NCBI RefSeq assembly: GCF_900099775.1
Contig: NZ_FMTM01000009.1
Location: 171,031 to 235,030 of the forward strand
DNA: 64,000 bases
Direction: 5' to 3'
From: Rhizobium mongolense subsp. loessense
GTDB lineage: Bacteria > Pseudomonadota > Alphaproteobacteria > Rhizobiales > Rhizobiaceae
In this document: one piece after another, positions 42,243-51,322 of the stretch
Position numbering within the stretch: the stretch's first letter is position 1
Layout of the letters: every line of letters starts with the position of its first letter
Position numbers and translations under genes: made by a program
The notes under the pieces: generated by a model
What the model was told of the DNA's origin: nothing
Seen by the model: only the letters and a program-made list of their open reading frames with translations
The model's database searches: none

Positions 42243-43247
42243 TCACACGTTTTGGGGGGTTACGGTCAGAAAGCGGACAGGCTCTGTACTGACGTCGACA
42301 TCGATCAGGCCAAGCGCCTTTAATGTCAGATCGATTGATCTGCGAGCCTGAATCTCCGGCACCTGATCGAGCACGACCGACATGATGCCTTCACGCAGAT
42401 AGCTCCGTGTCTGATCGCTCAGTTCGTGTCCGACCCAAAATGCCATCCGGGTCCGCTGATTTCTGAGGACTGATGCGACGGCGACGTTGTCGCCGCCGGC
42501 GCTATAGACGCCGATGACGTTCGGGTGCCTGCGAAGCGCGTTGCGCAGCAGTTCTATGGTGTTGTGCTCGTCGTCGAAGTCGAACATCACTTCCACAAAC
42601 GCGTGTTCCCCATCGGCATGCTCGTCGAGATAATCAGAAAAGCCGCGGATACGCTCCCTATGGTTTTCATAGGCGCCGCTGTGGCAAAGAGCAACGAAGG
42701 GACCTGCCTTGCCCGCCTGCATGCGTGACATGTAATAGGCGGCCGTGCGGCCTGCAGCGTAGTTGTCGATCCCGACATAGGGCAATTCCGGCGCCGGTCG
42801 CGTCATGATCTGGATGACAGGTATGCCGAGGGCCGCTGCTTGCCTGACACTCGTGACGACATCCGGATGATCCGGCGCGACGACGATCAGCGCGGATCGC
42901 CGGTTCTTCGGCTTTGCGATATAATGCGCGAAATCGGCAGGATCGTTTTCGCGGGCAAAGGTCCGGTGAACGACGATGCTGTGATCAAGCAGGGCGGTGA
43001 TCCTCTCGAACGCCTGGTTCATACGCGAATAGAAGTTCGTTTCCGGGCGCACGAGGACGACTTCGATCCGGACAAGTCCGCGATGGGCCTCCGGCATCAC
43101 ATGCCGATAGTTGAGTTTCCTGACCGCCAGAAAGACCTTCTCCACCGTCTCCGGCCTTACGCCGCCACGGCCGTTGACGACCCTCTCGACCGTCGCGGTG
43201 CCGACACCGGCCTTCCTCGCCACATCCTTCAGGGTGATCTTGGTCAT
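42243..43247 (-). CDS. LacI family transcriptional regulator
   Basis: 334-aa repressor-type protein: helix-turn-helix at the very start (ITLKDVARKAGVGTATVERV, with VVNGRGGVRPETVEKV), then an effector domain (RIEVVLVRPETNFYSRMNQAFE, VGIDNYAAGRTAAYYMSRM, VIGVYSAGGDNVAVASVL). It is divergent from a sugar isomerase/dehydrogenase operon, with a 16-bp perfect palindrome between them, so it probably represses that operon until its sugar ligand is present (inferred). Confidence 0.92.
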   Translation of the reverse strand: MTKITLKDVARKAGVGTATVERVVNGRGGVRPETVEKVFLAVRKLNYRHVMPEAHRGLVRIEVVLVRPETNFYSRMNQAFERITALLDHSIVVHRTFARENDPADFAHYIAKPKNRRSALIVVAPDHPDVVTSVRQAAALGIPVIQIMTRPAPELPYVGIDNYAAGRTAAYYMSRMQAGKAGPFVALCHSGAYENHRERIRGFSDYLDEHADGEHAFVEVMFDFDDEHNTIELLRNALRRHPNVIGVYSAGGDNVAVASVLRNQRTRMAFWVGHELSDQTRSYLREGIMSVVLDQVPEIQARRSIDLTLKALGLIDVDVSTEPVRFLTVTPQNV

Positions 43248-43300
43248 GGTTTATTCCGCCTCTGAGGAACGAATACAGCATCTGCGCATCACCGGGTCAA

Positions 43301-43316
43301 TGATCAAATTTGATCA
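43301..43316. promoter_or_regulatory. Probable LacI-family operator (16-bp palindrome)
   Basis: TGATCAAATTTGATCA is a perfect 16-bp palindrome located 54 bp from the LacI-type regulator start and 135 bp before the first isomerase ATG, in the 203-bp divergent region. LacI-family operators are typically palindromes of this size. No other strong signal was seen in the region. Confidence 0.6.
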
Positions 43317-43450
43317 AGGAAGGATTGGCTCGTGGTCTGCAGGCACGCGTAATCTCGCCGTCGACTCGGGAGGAGACGCCGAAGTTCGAAGCCGATCGAC
43401 AGGTCCGGCGGCTTGGATGGCGGCTCAGCCCGGACGAAGGAGGAGACATC

Positions 43451-44365
43451 ATGAAAATCGCACTCGACCCGCACATGCACCGTCATCTGGGACTGAACGC
43501 GCTTTGCCGTAAGACGGCAGAGCTCGGCTACGACTATATCGAGCTGTCGCCACGGGATGATTTTCTTCCCTGGTGGGTGCGTCCGCGCGCTCATAAGGAG
43601 CGGATCGCCGAGTTCAAGAAGGCGCTCACGGACCATGGGGTCAAACTGGCCTCGCTGCTTCCCATGTATCGCTGGGCAAGCCCGCATGAAGACGAGCGGA
43701 TAGCCGCGGTCAGTTACTGGAAGCAGGCCATCGAGATTGCCGTCGAGATGGGTTGCGATACGATGAACTCGGAGTTCGGCCGCGGCCCGTCGCCCGAACG
43801 CGGCCACAAGTCGAATTGCTGCGGCGGGCACTATACGCATGAAACCAGCGAGGCAGCCTGGTGGCGGTCCATCGAGGAGCTGGTCCCGGTCCTCGAAAAG
43901 CATGGCGTAACACTCAACATGGAACCGCATCCGGAAGACTGGTGCGAGACGCTTCATCCGGCGCTCGACATGCTCAAGACCATTGGTTCGAAGAACGTCA
44001 AGTTCCTCTATTGCGCGCCGCACACTTTCTACTTCGGCGACGACATGGCCAGGATGATCGAAGTGGCCGGTGCGATGATTGCCCATGTGCATGTCGCCGA
44101 CACCTACAACCACAAGGCTTCGTCCGGCCTTCGCTACATCATCAATCCTCCCGGTGCGAAGGTGACGATCCACCAGCACATGGACATGCATCAGGGCGAG
44201 ATCGACTGGGATGTCTTCTTCGGTTCGCTCGCCAAGATCGGCTTTGACGGCATCGTCACGGCTTGCGTCTTCGGCTGGGAGGACCGGGCCGATGCATCCG
44301 GCCGCTTCATGCGCTCCGAAATCCAGAAGTATGTCGACAGGTATTGGCCGGCAAGGAGCGCTTGA
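43451..44365 (+). CDS. Sugar phosphate isomerase/epimerase (xylose isomerase-like TIM barrel)
   Basis: AP-endonuclease-2/xylose-isomerase-like TIM-barrel protein, 304 aa. The N-terminus MKIALDPHMHRHLGLNALCR leads to YDYIELSPRDDFLPWW, metal-site region TLNMEPHPEDWCETLHPALD, and FLYCAPHTFYFGDD with HVHVADTYNHKA. It probably isomerises or epimerises a sugar or inositol derivative. The ATG at 43451 has GGAGGAGAC just upstream; longer open frame upstream crosses the palindrome. First of a three-gene operon. Confidence 0.87.
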   Translation: MKIALDPHMHRHLGLNALCRKTAELGYDYIELSPRDDFLPWWVRPRAHKERIAEFKKALTDHGVKLASLLPMYRWASPHEDERIAAVSYWKQAIEIAVEMGCDTMNSEFGRGPSPERGHKSNCCGGHYTHETSEAAWWRSIEELVPVLEKHGVTLNMEPHPEDWCETLHPALDMLKTIGSKNVKFLYCAPHTFYFGDDMARMIEVAGAMIAHVHVADTYNHKASSGLRYIINPPGAKVTIHQHMDMHQGEIDWDVFFGSLAKIGFDGIVTACVFGWEDRADASGRFMRSEIQKYVDRYWPARSA

Positions 44366-44408
44366 GCAAAGACTGCCACACCACCGACCTTGTGCAGGGA
44401 ATTACTCC

Positions 44409-45332
44409 ATGACCATCACCATTACGACTGCTCCATGCTGCTGGGGCGTCGACGACGTCAACAACCCGAACCTGCCGGCCTGGGAGCGCGTCTTCGATGA
44501 GGCGGCAGCTGCCGGCTATGGTGGCCTCGAACTCGGCCCCTATGGCTACGTACCACTCAATCATCAACAGGTGGCAAAGGCGCTCACCGACCGCGGCCTC
44601 TTCATCGTCGCCGGCACAATTTTCGATGATCTGGTCTCTCCGGCCAAGCGGGAAGACCTTCTGCGACAGACGGACGAAATTTGCGCCATGATCATCACGT
44701 TGCCCCAGCCGGAGCAGGTGACGGGGCAGCGATTCCGGACGCCCTACCTGACCGTCATGGACTGGGGTCATGACGAGCGGGACTATGCCGCCGGCCACTC
44801 TGACCGGGCGCCCCGGCTTTCCGATGGGGCCTGGGCGGGCATGGTCGCCAACATCAAGGCAATCGCCGAACTCGCTAGCAGCAAATACGGCGTTCGCGCC
44901 GTCATCCATCCCCATGCCGGAGGCTACATCGAATTTGCCGATGAGATCGAGCGGATCGCAAGCGATGTCCCGGCCGAAACCGCCGGCTTTTGCCTCGATA
45001 CCGGCCATACCTATTATGCCGGCATGGATCCGGTCAAGACACTGCGCCGTTATGCGCAGCGGCTAGATTATGCGCACTTCAAGGATATCGATCAGGCCGT
45101 ATTCGAGCGCGTGCTCGGCCAGAAGATCCGCTTCTTCGAGGCCTGCGCTGAGGGGGTTATGTGCCCGATCGGGCGCGGCGTCATCGATTATCCGGCCGTC
45201 AAGAGAGTGCTCCAGGAGATCGGCTATCACGGTTTCATCACCGTCGAACAGGAACGCGATCCTCAAAGCGTGGCAGGAAGCCTTCAGGACGTGAAGGAGA
45301 GCCGCGACTACCTGCGGTCAGTTGGCTTCTAA
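44409..45332 (+). CDS. Sugar phosphate isomerase/epimerase (IolE-like TIM barrel)
   Basis: Second xylose-isomerase-like TIM barrel, 307 aa, resembling inosose dehydratase IolE. N-terminus CCWGVDDVNNPNLPAWERVF and GYGGLELGPYGYVPLNH, metal-site segments AVIHPHAGGYIEFADEIERI, GFCLDTGHTYYAGMDPVKTL, YAHFKDIDQAVFERVL and a C-terminal GFITVEQERDPQ. The order of IolE-like protein plus Gfo/Idh/MocA dehydrogenase recalls inositol or inosose catabolism, but the iol genes themselves are absent. Start at 44409 is 43 bp after the preceding stop. Confidence 0.87.
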   Translation: MTITITTAPCCWGVDDVNNPNLPAWERVFDEAAAAGYGGLELGPYGYVPLNHQQVAKALTDRGLFIVAGTIFDDLVSPAKREDLLRQTDEICAMIITLPQPEQVTGQRFRTPYLTVMDWGHDERDYAAGHSDRAPRLSDGAWAGMVANIKAIAELASSKYGVRAVIHPHAGGYIEFADEIERIASDVPAETAGFCLDTGHTYYAGMDPVKTLRRYAQRLDYAHFKDIDQAVFERVLGQKIRFFEACAEGVMCPIGRGVIDYPAVKRVLQEIGYHGFITVEQERDPQSVAGSLQDVKESRDYLRSVGF

Positions 45333-45348
45333 GACAAGGAAACTGAAC

Positions 45349-46512
45349 ATGTCAGCAAGCAAGACAAAGCCGATCCGCTGGGGCATGGTGGGCGGCGGAC
45401 GTGGCAGCCAGATCGGCTATATCCACCGCTCGGCAGCGCTAAGGGACAGCACGTTCGAACTCGTGGCCGGTGCATTTGATATCGATCCGGAGCGTGGCCG
45501 CGCTTTCGGGGTTGAGCTCGGCCTTGATGAGGCTCGCAGCTATCGGCAGTACGCGGCGATGTTCGCCGCAGAGGCTGAACGTCCCGATGGCATCGAGGCG
45601 GTGTCGGTCGCCACGCCGAACAACACCCATTTTGCGATTTGCAAGGCGGCCCTCGAACACGGACTGCATGTCATTTGCGAAAAGCCGCTCTGTTTCACCG
45701 TTTCGGAAGCGCAAGAGCTGAAGGCGCTGTCGCAGGCGCGTCATAAGATCGTCGGCGTCACCTATGGTTATGCCGGTCATCAGATGATCGAGCAGGCGCG
45801 AGCTATGGTGAAAAACGGCGATCTCGGCGAGATCCGCATCGTCAATCTGCAATTTGCTCATGGTTTTCACAGCGCGCCGGTCGAGGATCAGAACCCTTCC
45901 ACGCGTTGGCGCGTCGATCCGACAACCGCAGGCCCGAGCTATGTGCTCGGCGATGTTGGAACCCACCCGCTCTATATCTCGGAGGTGATCCTGCCGCATT
46001 TGACGATCAAGCGGTTGATGTGCGCCCGGCAGAGCTTTGTCAAAAGCCGTGCGCCCCTTGAAGACAACGCCGTTACGCTGATGGAATACGACAACGGTGC
46101 TATCGCCACCGTCTGGTCGAGCGCCGTCAATGCGGGCTCCATGCACGGACAGAAGGTGCGCATTGTCGGCGAAAAGGCGAGCATCGAATGGTGGGACGAG
46201 CGGCCGAACCAGCTTTCCTACGAGGTTCAGGGAGAGCCGGCGCGCATTTTGGAACGTGGCATGGGCTATCTCTACCCCGAAGCAAGGATCGACGACCGCA
46301 TCGGCGGCGGCCATCCAGAAGGCCTCTTTGAGGCCTGGGCAAACCTCTACCGACGCTTCGGATTCGCCATTAGCAAGGAGCACGGTCTTGCGCCCGACGG
46401 CATCGAAGGCCTGGCGTTTCCGGGGATCGATGCGGGGCTCGAGGGCGTGCGCTGGGTGGAAAATTGCGTGCGCTCTGCCGACGCCGGCGGCGTGTGGGTA
46501 GACTATCTGTAG
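45349..46512 (+). CDS. Gfo/Idh/MocA family oxidoreductase
   Basis: NAD(P)-dependent sugar dehydrogenase, 387 aa. N-terminal Rossmann motif (IRWGMVGGGRGSQIGYIHRS), EAVSVATPNNTHFAICKAAL, the catalytic-Lys signature HVICEKPLCFTVSEAQELK, and the C-terminal alpha/beta domain (GPSYVLGDVGTHPLYISE with catalytic His). AAGGAAA precedes the ATG at 45349. It follows the IolE-like gene by 16 bp, completing a LacI-controlled module. It probably oxidises the sugar or cyclitol that the two isomerases rearrange. Confidence 0.9.
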   Translation: MSASKTKPIRWGMVGGGRGSQIGYIHRSAALRDSTFELVAGAFDIDPERGRAFGVELGLDEARSYRQYAAMFAAEAERPDGIEAVSVATPNNTHFAICKAALEHGLHVICEKPLCFTVSEAQELKALSQARHKIVGVTYGYAGHQMIEQARAMVKNGDLGEIRIVNLQFAHGFHSAPVEDQNPSTRWRVDPTTAGPSYVLGDVGTHPLYISEVILPHLTIKRLMCARQSFVKSRAPLEDNAVTLMEYDNGAIATVWSSAVNAGSMHGQKVRIVGEKASIEWWDERPNQLSYEVQGEPARILERGMGYLYPEARIDDRIGGGHPEGLFEAWANLYRRFGFAISKEHGLAPDGIEGLAFPGIDAGLEGVRWVENCVRSADAGGVWVDYL

Positions 46513-46518
46513 CGTTGA

Positions 46519-47505
46519 CTATGCGCGCTGGCGGGGTGAACGCGCCATCAGCTGCGCATAGGCAATCGCCGAAAGCATGTTGGCGTGGTTTGCCTTTCCG
46601 GTGCCAGCAATATCGAATGCCGTGCCGTGATCGACGGAGACCCGGTCGATCGGAAGGCCGAGCGACACATTGACTGCAGTTTCGAAGGCGACGAGCTTGA
46701 TCGGAATGTGTCCCTGGTCGTGATACTGGGCAATCACCAGATCGAAGGCGCCGTTATAGGCACGCGCAAAGACGGTATCGGCCGAAATCGGGCCAACCAC
46801 GTCAATGCCCTTGGCCCGAGCCAGTTCGACCGCAGGCGTGAGGAACTCCATGTCCTCCGTGCCGAAGAGGCCGTTTTCGCCGCAATGCGGGTTGATGCCG
46901 GCAACGGCGATCCGCGGTTTCTTGCCAAGGCGGACAAAGTGGTTATGGCCAGCTTCGATCGTTGCAACGACGCGGTCCGTCTTGGCGCGCTCTATGGCGC
47001 CCCGCAGCGAGACATGTGTCGAAACATGGATCGTGTTGAGGCGGTCAGAGGCAAGCAGCATGAACGAACTCTTCGAGCCCGTCAGATGCGCAAGCAGGCC
47101 CGTGTGTCCGTCGAAGTGATGTCCGGCAAGGTTCATTGCCTCCTTGTTGATCGGCGCGGTGACGATGACGTCCGCATCGCCCGACATCGCAAGCTCGACG
47201 GCGCGGCTGATGTAGCGAACGCAAGCGTCGCCTGCGATGGGACTGACTTTGCCGATTTCGGGAAGGCTGCCGTCAAGCGCCACCTCGTCGACGGCAATGG
47301 TTGATCCGTCTTCCGATGCAGATGACCCGAAGCGCAGGTCGATGCCGGTCGTGCGGCAGGCGCGCTCCAGTGCTTTGCTGTTGCCGACGATCACGAAATC
47401 GCGGCGCTCTTGTCGTGGCATTGCCGCAAGCGCCTTGACAATGACTTCCGGGCCAACGCCTGCCGGATCGCCGAGCGTGACTGCGACTTTTGCATTTTTG
47501 ACCAT
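46519..47505 (-). CDS. pdxA2: PdxA family dehydrogenase (4-hydroxythreonine-4-phosphate / phospho-threonate type)
   Basis: NAD-dependent, metal-binding beta-hydroxyacid phosphate dehydrogenase, 328 aa. Metal and substrate sites: VTAPINKEAMNLAGHHFDGHTG (His pair), AGINPHCGENGLFG and IAQYHDQGHIPIKL. The family contains PdxA (pyridoxal phosphate synthesis) and PdxA2 enzymes of D-threonate/D-erythronate catabolism. Because it is 28 bp from an alcohol dehydrogenase gene in a catabolic locus that also encodes a four-carbon acid sugar kinase, the PdxA2 role is favoured. Its stop converges on the preceding oxidoreductase gene with six bases between. Confidence 0.85.
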   Translation of the reverse strand: MVKNAKVAVTLGDPAGVGPEVIVKALAAMPRQERRDFVIVGNSKALERACRTTGIDLRFGSSASEDGSTIAVDEVALDGSLPEIGKVSPIAGDACVRYISRAVELAMSGDADVIVTAPINKEAMNLAGHHFDGHTGLLAHLTGSKSSFMLLASDRLNTIHVSTHVSLRGAIERAKTDRVVATIEAGHNHFVRLGKKPRIAVAGINPHCGENGLFGTEDMEFLTPAVELARAKGIDVVGPISADTVFARAYNGAFDLVIAQYHDQGHIPIKLVAFETAVNVSLGLPIDRVSVDHGTAFDIAGTGKANHANMLSAIAYAQLMARSPRQRA

Positions 47506-47533
47506 CAGTCAAGTTCCCTTTGAAAGGGCCGGC

Positions 47534-48667
47534 CTAAAAGGCGGCTCCATAGATCGAGCGGATGTCGTCGCGTGTCAGATCGCGCGGATTATTATCGAGC
47601 AGGCGGCGGATGGCAAAGGCATCGTTGGCCATCTGGTCGAGGCCGCTTTCCGGCACACCCAAACCCGACAGCTTCATCTCGATGCCGAGTTCGGCGCAGA
47701 ACTCATAGGCGGCTGCGAAGACGGATTTGACCTCATCTGAAGCGGGGTGGCCGAGAGCTTCCATGACGGCCTTGGTCTTCGCGGGAACGGAGGGTGTGTT
47801 GAAGGCCAGCACATGCGGGAAGATCAATGCGTTTGCAGCGCCATGCGCGACATGCCAGCGAGTGCCGAGCGGATAGGCGAGGGCGTGACCGCCCGCCGTA
47901 TTGACCGGTCCGAGGCAAAATCCGCCATAAAGGGAGGCAAGTGATAAGCCAGCGCGCGCTTCTGCATCGGCGCCGTCCCTGACGGCGCGCGCCAGATATT
48001 TGCCAACGAGCCGCGTGCCTTCTATCGCGTAGATATCGATCATCGGATGCGCCTTGCGGTTGGTAAAGGCCTCAACGCAATGGGCCATTGCATCCACACC
48101 GGTCGCAGCCGTCGTGCGGGGCGGAACGGTAAAGGTCAGCGCCGGGTCGATGACGGCGATATCGGCAAGCATATGGACGCTTTCGACGGCAAGTTTCGAC
48201 ATCGTTTCAGGATCGGTCACCAGCGCGCGGATGCCCGCCTCGCTGCCGGTTCCAGATGTCGTAGGCACTTGTGCGAGAGCCACTTTGCGCGGCCCCTGAA
48301 CCTTGTTCGGTCCAACGACCTCTCGCAGGCTTTGCGGCGAACCGGCGAGCACGGAGGCGAGCTTGGCAAGATCCATGGCGCTGCCGCCGCCGAAGCCGAC
48401 GATGAGTTCCGCACGGGCGGCGACGGCAGCACTGAGCACCCTGTCGAGATTACTGATGTCGGGTTCCGGTGTGACATCGCCAAACACTGCAACCTCGCCT
48501 TGGATCGCGAGGGCATCGACGCGTGAAGCGTTGAAGGCATCCGAAATCACGAGCGTGCGGCGGTAGCCGTTCTTCCCGGCCCATTTACCGAGTTTGCCAG
48601 CCGTGCCGATGCCGAACTCGATGATGTTCGGCCTGATGGTCGTGATAGGCGAACCCAGACTGGCCAT
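47534..48667 (-). CDS. Iron-containing alcohol dehydrogenase
   Basis: Group III (iron-type) dehydrogenase, 377 aa, oxidising an alcohol or hydroxyacid with NAD(P). Nucleotide-site motif ELIVGFGGGSAMDLAKLASVL, metal ligands in GVDAMAHCVEAFTNRKAHPM and WHVAHGAANALIFPHVLAFN. It may be a maleylacetate-reductase- or hydroxybutyrate-type member. The start at 48667 (MASLGSPITT) is chosen for its GGGAGGAG ribosome site; the longer frame upstream crosses the AT-rich gap. It is followed by pdxA2 after 28 bp. Confidence 0.88.
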   Translation of the reverse strand: MASLGSPITTIRPNIIEFGIGTAGKLGKWAGKNGYRRTLVISDAFNASRVDALAIQGEVAVFGDVTPEPDISNLDRVLSAAVAARAELIVGFGGGSAMDLAKLASVLAGSPQSLREVVGPNKVQGPRKVALAQVPTTSGTGSEAGIRALVTDPETMSKLAVESVHMLADIAVIDPALTFTVPPRTTAATGVDAMAHCVEAFTNRKAHPMIDIYAIEGTRLVGKYLARAVRDGADAEARAGLSLASLYGGFCLGPVNTAGGHALAYPLGTRWHVAHGAANALIFPHVLAFNTPSVPAKTKAVMEALGHPASDEVKSVFAAAYEFCAELGIEMKLSGLGVPESGLDQMANDAFAIRRLLDNNPRDLTRDDIRSIYGAAF

Positions 48668-48943
48668 GAAAGCGGCTCCTCCCTGACAGAAACGGCCGAT
48701 CGCCGTCGGTGATGTAAAGTTGTTATATGAGCTGTGGGTTTCTGGCAAGAAAAATGCTCGGACACACTCGAAAAATCATGAAAAATCTGGATGGGAAGAA
48801 TCGAAAAACGAGCGCAGAAAAGCATATATCATATTGATTTTATTATATAATGATGAACGCCATCGGCCCAGGCAGCCGTGCTGGCGCCATTGAAAAGCAC
48901 TCCCTGCCGGTTCGAACGTATATTTGTCAATAATCGACGATGG
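48668..48943 (-). promoter_or_regulatory. 276-bp AT-rich gap before the alcohol dehydrogenase operon
   Basis: Markedly AT-rich compared with its surroundings, especially 48820-48855 (runs such as TATATCATATTG and TTATTATATAATG). It lies between the stop of the sialidase-like gene and the alcohol dehydrogenase start on the same strand, so it probably carries a separate promoter for the dehydrogenase-pdxA2 pair. No defined operator could be assigned. Confidence 0.4.
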
Positions 48944-50130
48944 CTAGCCGAGTGCCTCGGTCGGAAGCCGGACATATTTGATTGCCCGACGATAATAGGT
49001 ATAGGCGATGTGCAGTGTTCCGTCCGGGCCTTCAACGATTGAGGGATAGGAGAATTCGCGATTGAGCGAATCCTTGGAATTGTTGCTCAGGCAATAGCCA
49101 TCGCCGGTATCGAGATCGACGACGCGATCGAAGTTTGCGCCGCCATCGTTCGATACGGCAAGGCTGAGAGGCGCGCGCGGCACGCCCCATACTGCCTTGC
49201 GGCCCGGTGTCACCGCCGCAGGGGCGCCCATTTTTATCTGATCGCTTTCGATCTCGTCGTAAAGCGATCGGCGTCGCGCATTGGAAGTCTCGATATTGCT
49301 GTGGTTGTAAGCCATTGCAATCCTGCCGTCCTTCAGCAAAACGGCCTGGATGGACGAGTTGTTGTTCGGCAGGTTGATGGGGCGTGGACGAGACCAGCTT
49401 TCGCCGTCGTCTTCGGACGCAGCCGACAGGACGTTCTTTGAAAAACGGTTGCGGAAGAAGGCTATCATCCGGCCCTTGCCAAGTGCCAGAATGTTCATAT
49501 GGACTGCGCCGAGGCTGTCGGGAACGTCGGTCATCGTCCAGGACATTCCCTGATCACGGGAAATCAGCACGCCTGCGGTGTCAGCATCGCCACTCCAGCG
49601 TTGGCCCGGCAGACTGACGCAACGGAATGCCGGCAAGAGCCAGTCTCCTTTGGAGTTGGCCACGATCGGTTGCCGCACGAAGGTTCCGGCAGATCGCAAA
49701 GAAGCCGGACCGGCCCGAAGGTTTTTCCGTCGTCGTCGGATACTCGGCATTTGACAACCGCGCCATCCTGATCGCCGGAAGTCTGCGATGTGTAAAGCAG
49801 CCAGACGGCCCGGTCAGAAGCATTGAAAATCAAAGGGTTCTGCTCTGATCTTGAAGGATCGTCTGAAAGTTTCTGCGGCTCTGACCATTGCGTGGAGCCT
49901 GCGGCGAGCTTCGACATGTAAACCGATATGTCACCCATGCCCTCCATCGTGCCGCCGAACCAGACGCAGCTCAAGGTCCCGTCGGGGAGAAAAGCGAGGT
50001 TAGCGGCATGATTTTGGATGCATGGCGAGGGGAGGTAGGCGTCGGCGCGGCCAGCGTGAGCGGAATTCGGCTCGATGAGGCCGGTCATCAATGCGGGGAC
50101 CTTTTCCGGCGGCAAAGCTGTCAAGTTCAT
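48944..50130 (-). pseudogene. Sialidase-like BNR-repeat protein, frameshifted
   Basis: A sialidase-superfamily beta-propeller split by one frameshift. Frame A starts at 50130 (MNLTALPPEKVPALM, AAGGAG upstream) and reads through YLPSPCIQNHAANLAFLPDG and SDDDGKTFGPVRLLCDLP. The protein then continues in frame B as GTFVRQPIVANSKGDW to the stop at 48944. One base is missing near 49686-49689: restoring one G/C would give CDLP-GTFVRQP without a break and a 395-aa protein. Four Asp-box-like motifs (SDDDGKTFG, SRDQGMSWT, SEDDGESWS, SNDGGANFD) support the fold. No signal peptide is seen. It could be a true mutation, a sequencing error or programmed; it is 10 bp downstream of a DapA-family aldolase gene. 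Confidence 0.8.
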
Positions 50131-50140
50131 GAGGTTCTCC

Positions 50141-51046
50141 TTATGGCAACTGCGCGTAGCTTTCGGACAAAGCCGCATACTCGGCGTCATTGAGCGCTAC
50201 CAGTGGCGGACGCGTGCGTTTCCACGCGCTGTCGCCCGTCTTGAGGCCGACCATCGCCTTGATCGCCGGGATCTGCACATAGGAATTCGAAAGCGTGCGA
50301 TAGGCATTGATGCGATGTTGCGCCGCATCGACCTCTGCCGCGCGTGTCGCGTCGTGAACATGGTCATAGACGGCGCGGAGCGAAGAGGCGACCAAATTGG
50401 ACGTGGCGGTAATACAGCCGGCACCACCTGCCTTCAACAAAGGCAGCAGCAATGGGTCTGCGCCGCAAAGCACCGAAAAGCCAGGATGAGCGGCGATGAT
50501 TGCCTGCATGTTATTGAAATCGCCTGCCGATTCTTTGATTCCAATCACGGTTTCGGGGAAGGCGTCGACTAGTCTGCCGATCAATGGGATCGAGATCGGA
50601 ATGCCTGAGACCTGCGGGATATGATAGAGAATGACGCGCAGGCGACTGTCGTTGACTCGGCTCAGAATCTGCAGATAAGCATTGAAGAGGCCATCGTCAG
50701 ATACGCCCTTGTAGTAAAAGGGAGGCAACATGACGACCTTGGTCACTCCGAGCGAAAGCGCATGATTGGTGAGCTCGATGGTTTCGGGAATGGCGGCAAC
50801 GCCCGTCCCCGGCAGAAGGTTTTCGGCCGGAATGCCGGCGTTCAGGGCCGCTTCAAGAATCGTGCGCCGTTCGGCGATCGAGAATGAGTTCGCTTCGCCC
50901 GTCGTGCCGAGAAGCGCCACGCCGTGACATCCCTCCGAAAGCAGACGTTGGCAATGCTCGGTGAAAAGGCCAAGATCCGGGCTGCCGTCAGCGTTGAGAG
51001 GAGTGGTTGCGGCGCTGAAGACGCCTGTGATTTTGTGATTGCTCAT
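50141..51046 (-). CDS. DapA/NanA family aldolase or dehydratase
   Basis: Class I pyruvate-dependent aldolase-family TIM barrel, 301 aa. Substrate carboxylate motif GVALLGTTGEANSFSIAER, catalytic Tyr in RVILYHIPQVSGIPI near residue 137, Schiff-base Lys in VIGIKESAGDFNNM near residue 166. The superfamily includes dihydrodipicolinate synthase, N-acetylneuraminate lyase, and keto-deoxy-sugar-acid aldolases. Beside a sialidase-like gene a lyase role is tempting, but no other sialic acid genes (nanE, nanK, nanT) are seen, so a sugar-acid aldolase is equally likely. It leads the leftward operon and is divergent from the ABC transporter. Confidence 0.87.
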   Translation of the reverse strand: MSNHKITGVFSAATTPLNADGSPDLGLFTEHCQRLLSEGCHGVALLGTTGEANSFSIAERRTILEAALNAGIPAENLLPGTGVAAIPETIELTNHALSLGVTKVVMLPPFYYKGVSDDGLFNAYLQILSRVNDSRLRVILYHIPQVSGIPISIPLIGRLVDAFPETVIGIKESAGDFNNMQAIIAAHPGFSVLCGADPLLLPLLKAGGAGCITATSNLVASSLRAVYDHVHDATRAAEVDAAQHRINAYRTLSNSYVQIPAIKAMVGLKTGDSAWKRTRPPLVALNDAEYAALSESYAQLP

Positions 51047-51118
51047 TTCTTCCTCCTCGCAGAAGCGACGGCGCCTTCATGCTTTTTTCCCCATTGTTTT
51101 CGTCCATAGGATAAGTTG

Positions 51119-51133
51119 TTGTCAATCTTACAA
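51119..51133. promoter_or_regulatory. Possible regulator site in divergent promoter region
   Basis: TTGT-N7-ACAA dyad in the 276-bp region between the aldolase gene and the ABC binding-protein gene. The downstream half of this region is AT-rich and has a TTGACA at about 51230. The GntR-type regulator encoded at the end of the rightward operon is a candidate ligand, but the spacing differs from the usual GT-N3-AC FadR-type site. Confidence 0.25.
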
Positions 51134-51322
51134 GCTGCGCCTTGCTGCTTCCTCAATAGTAAGCTACTGTTATAACGTCATAAAAAATCACATCAAGAAT
51201 TTTGAAGCCCAGAATCTGAATTTTATATTGACAGATTTACATTGTCGCGCAACTCTGCGGCTCATTCCATCGCGCTGGCTCGGGGAGGTCGAGGGCGCAT
51301 TGAATGCTCATGGGAGGAGCAG

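Noticed and set aside
48944..50190. Two separate sialidase-like genes
   Set aside because: The two frames are consecutive parts of one beta-propeller and join exactly at one missing base; the second frame has no plausible start of its own.
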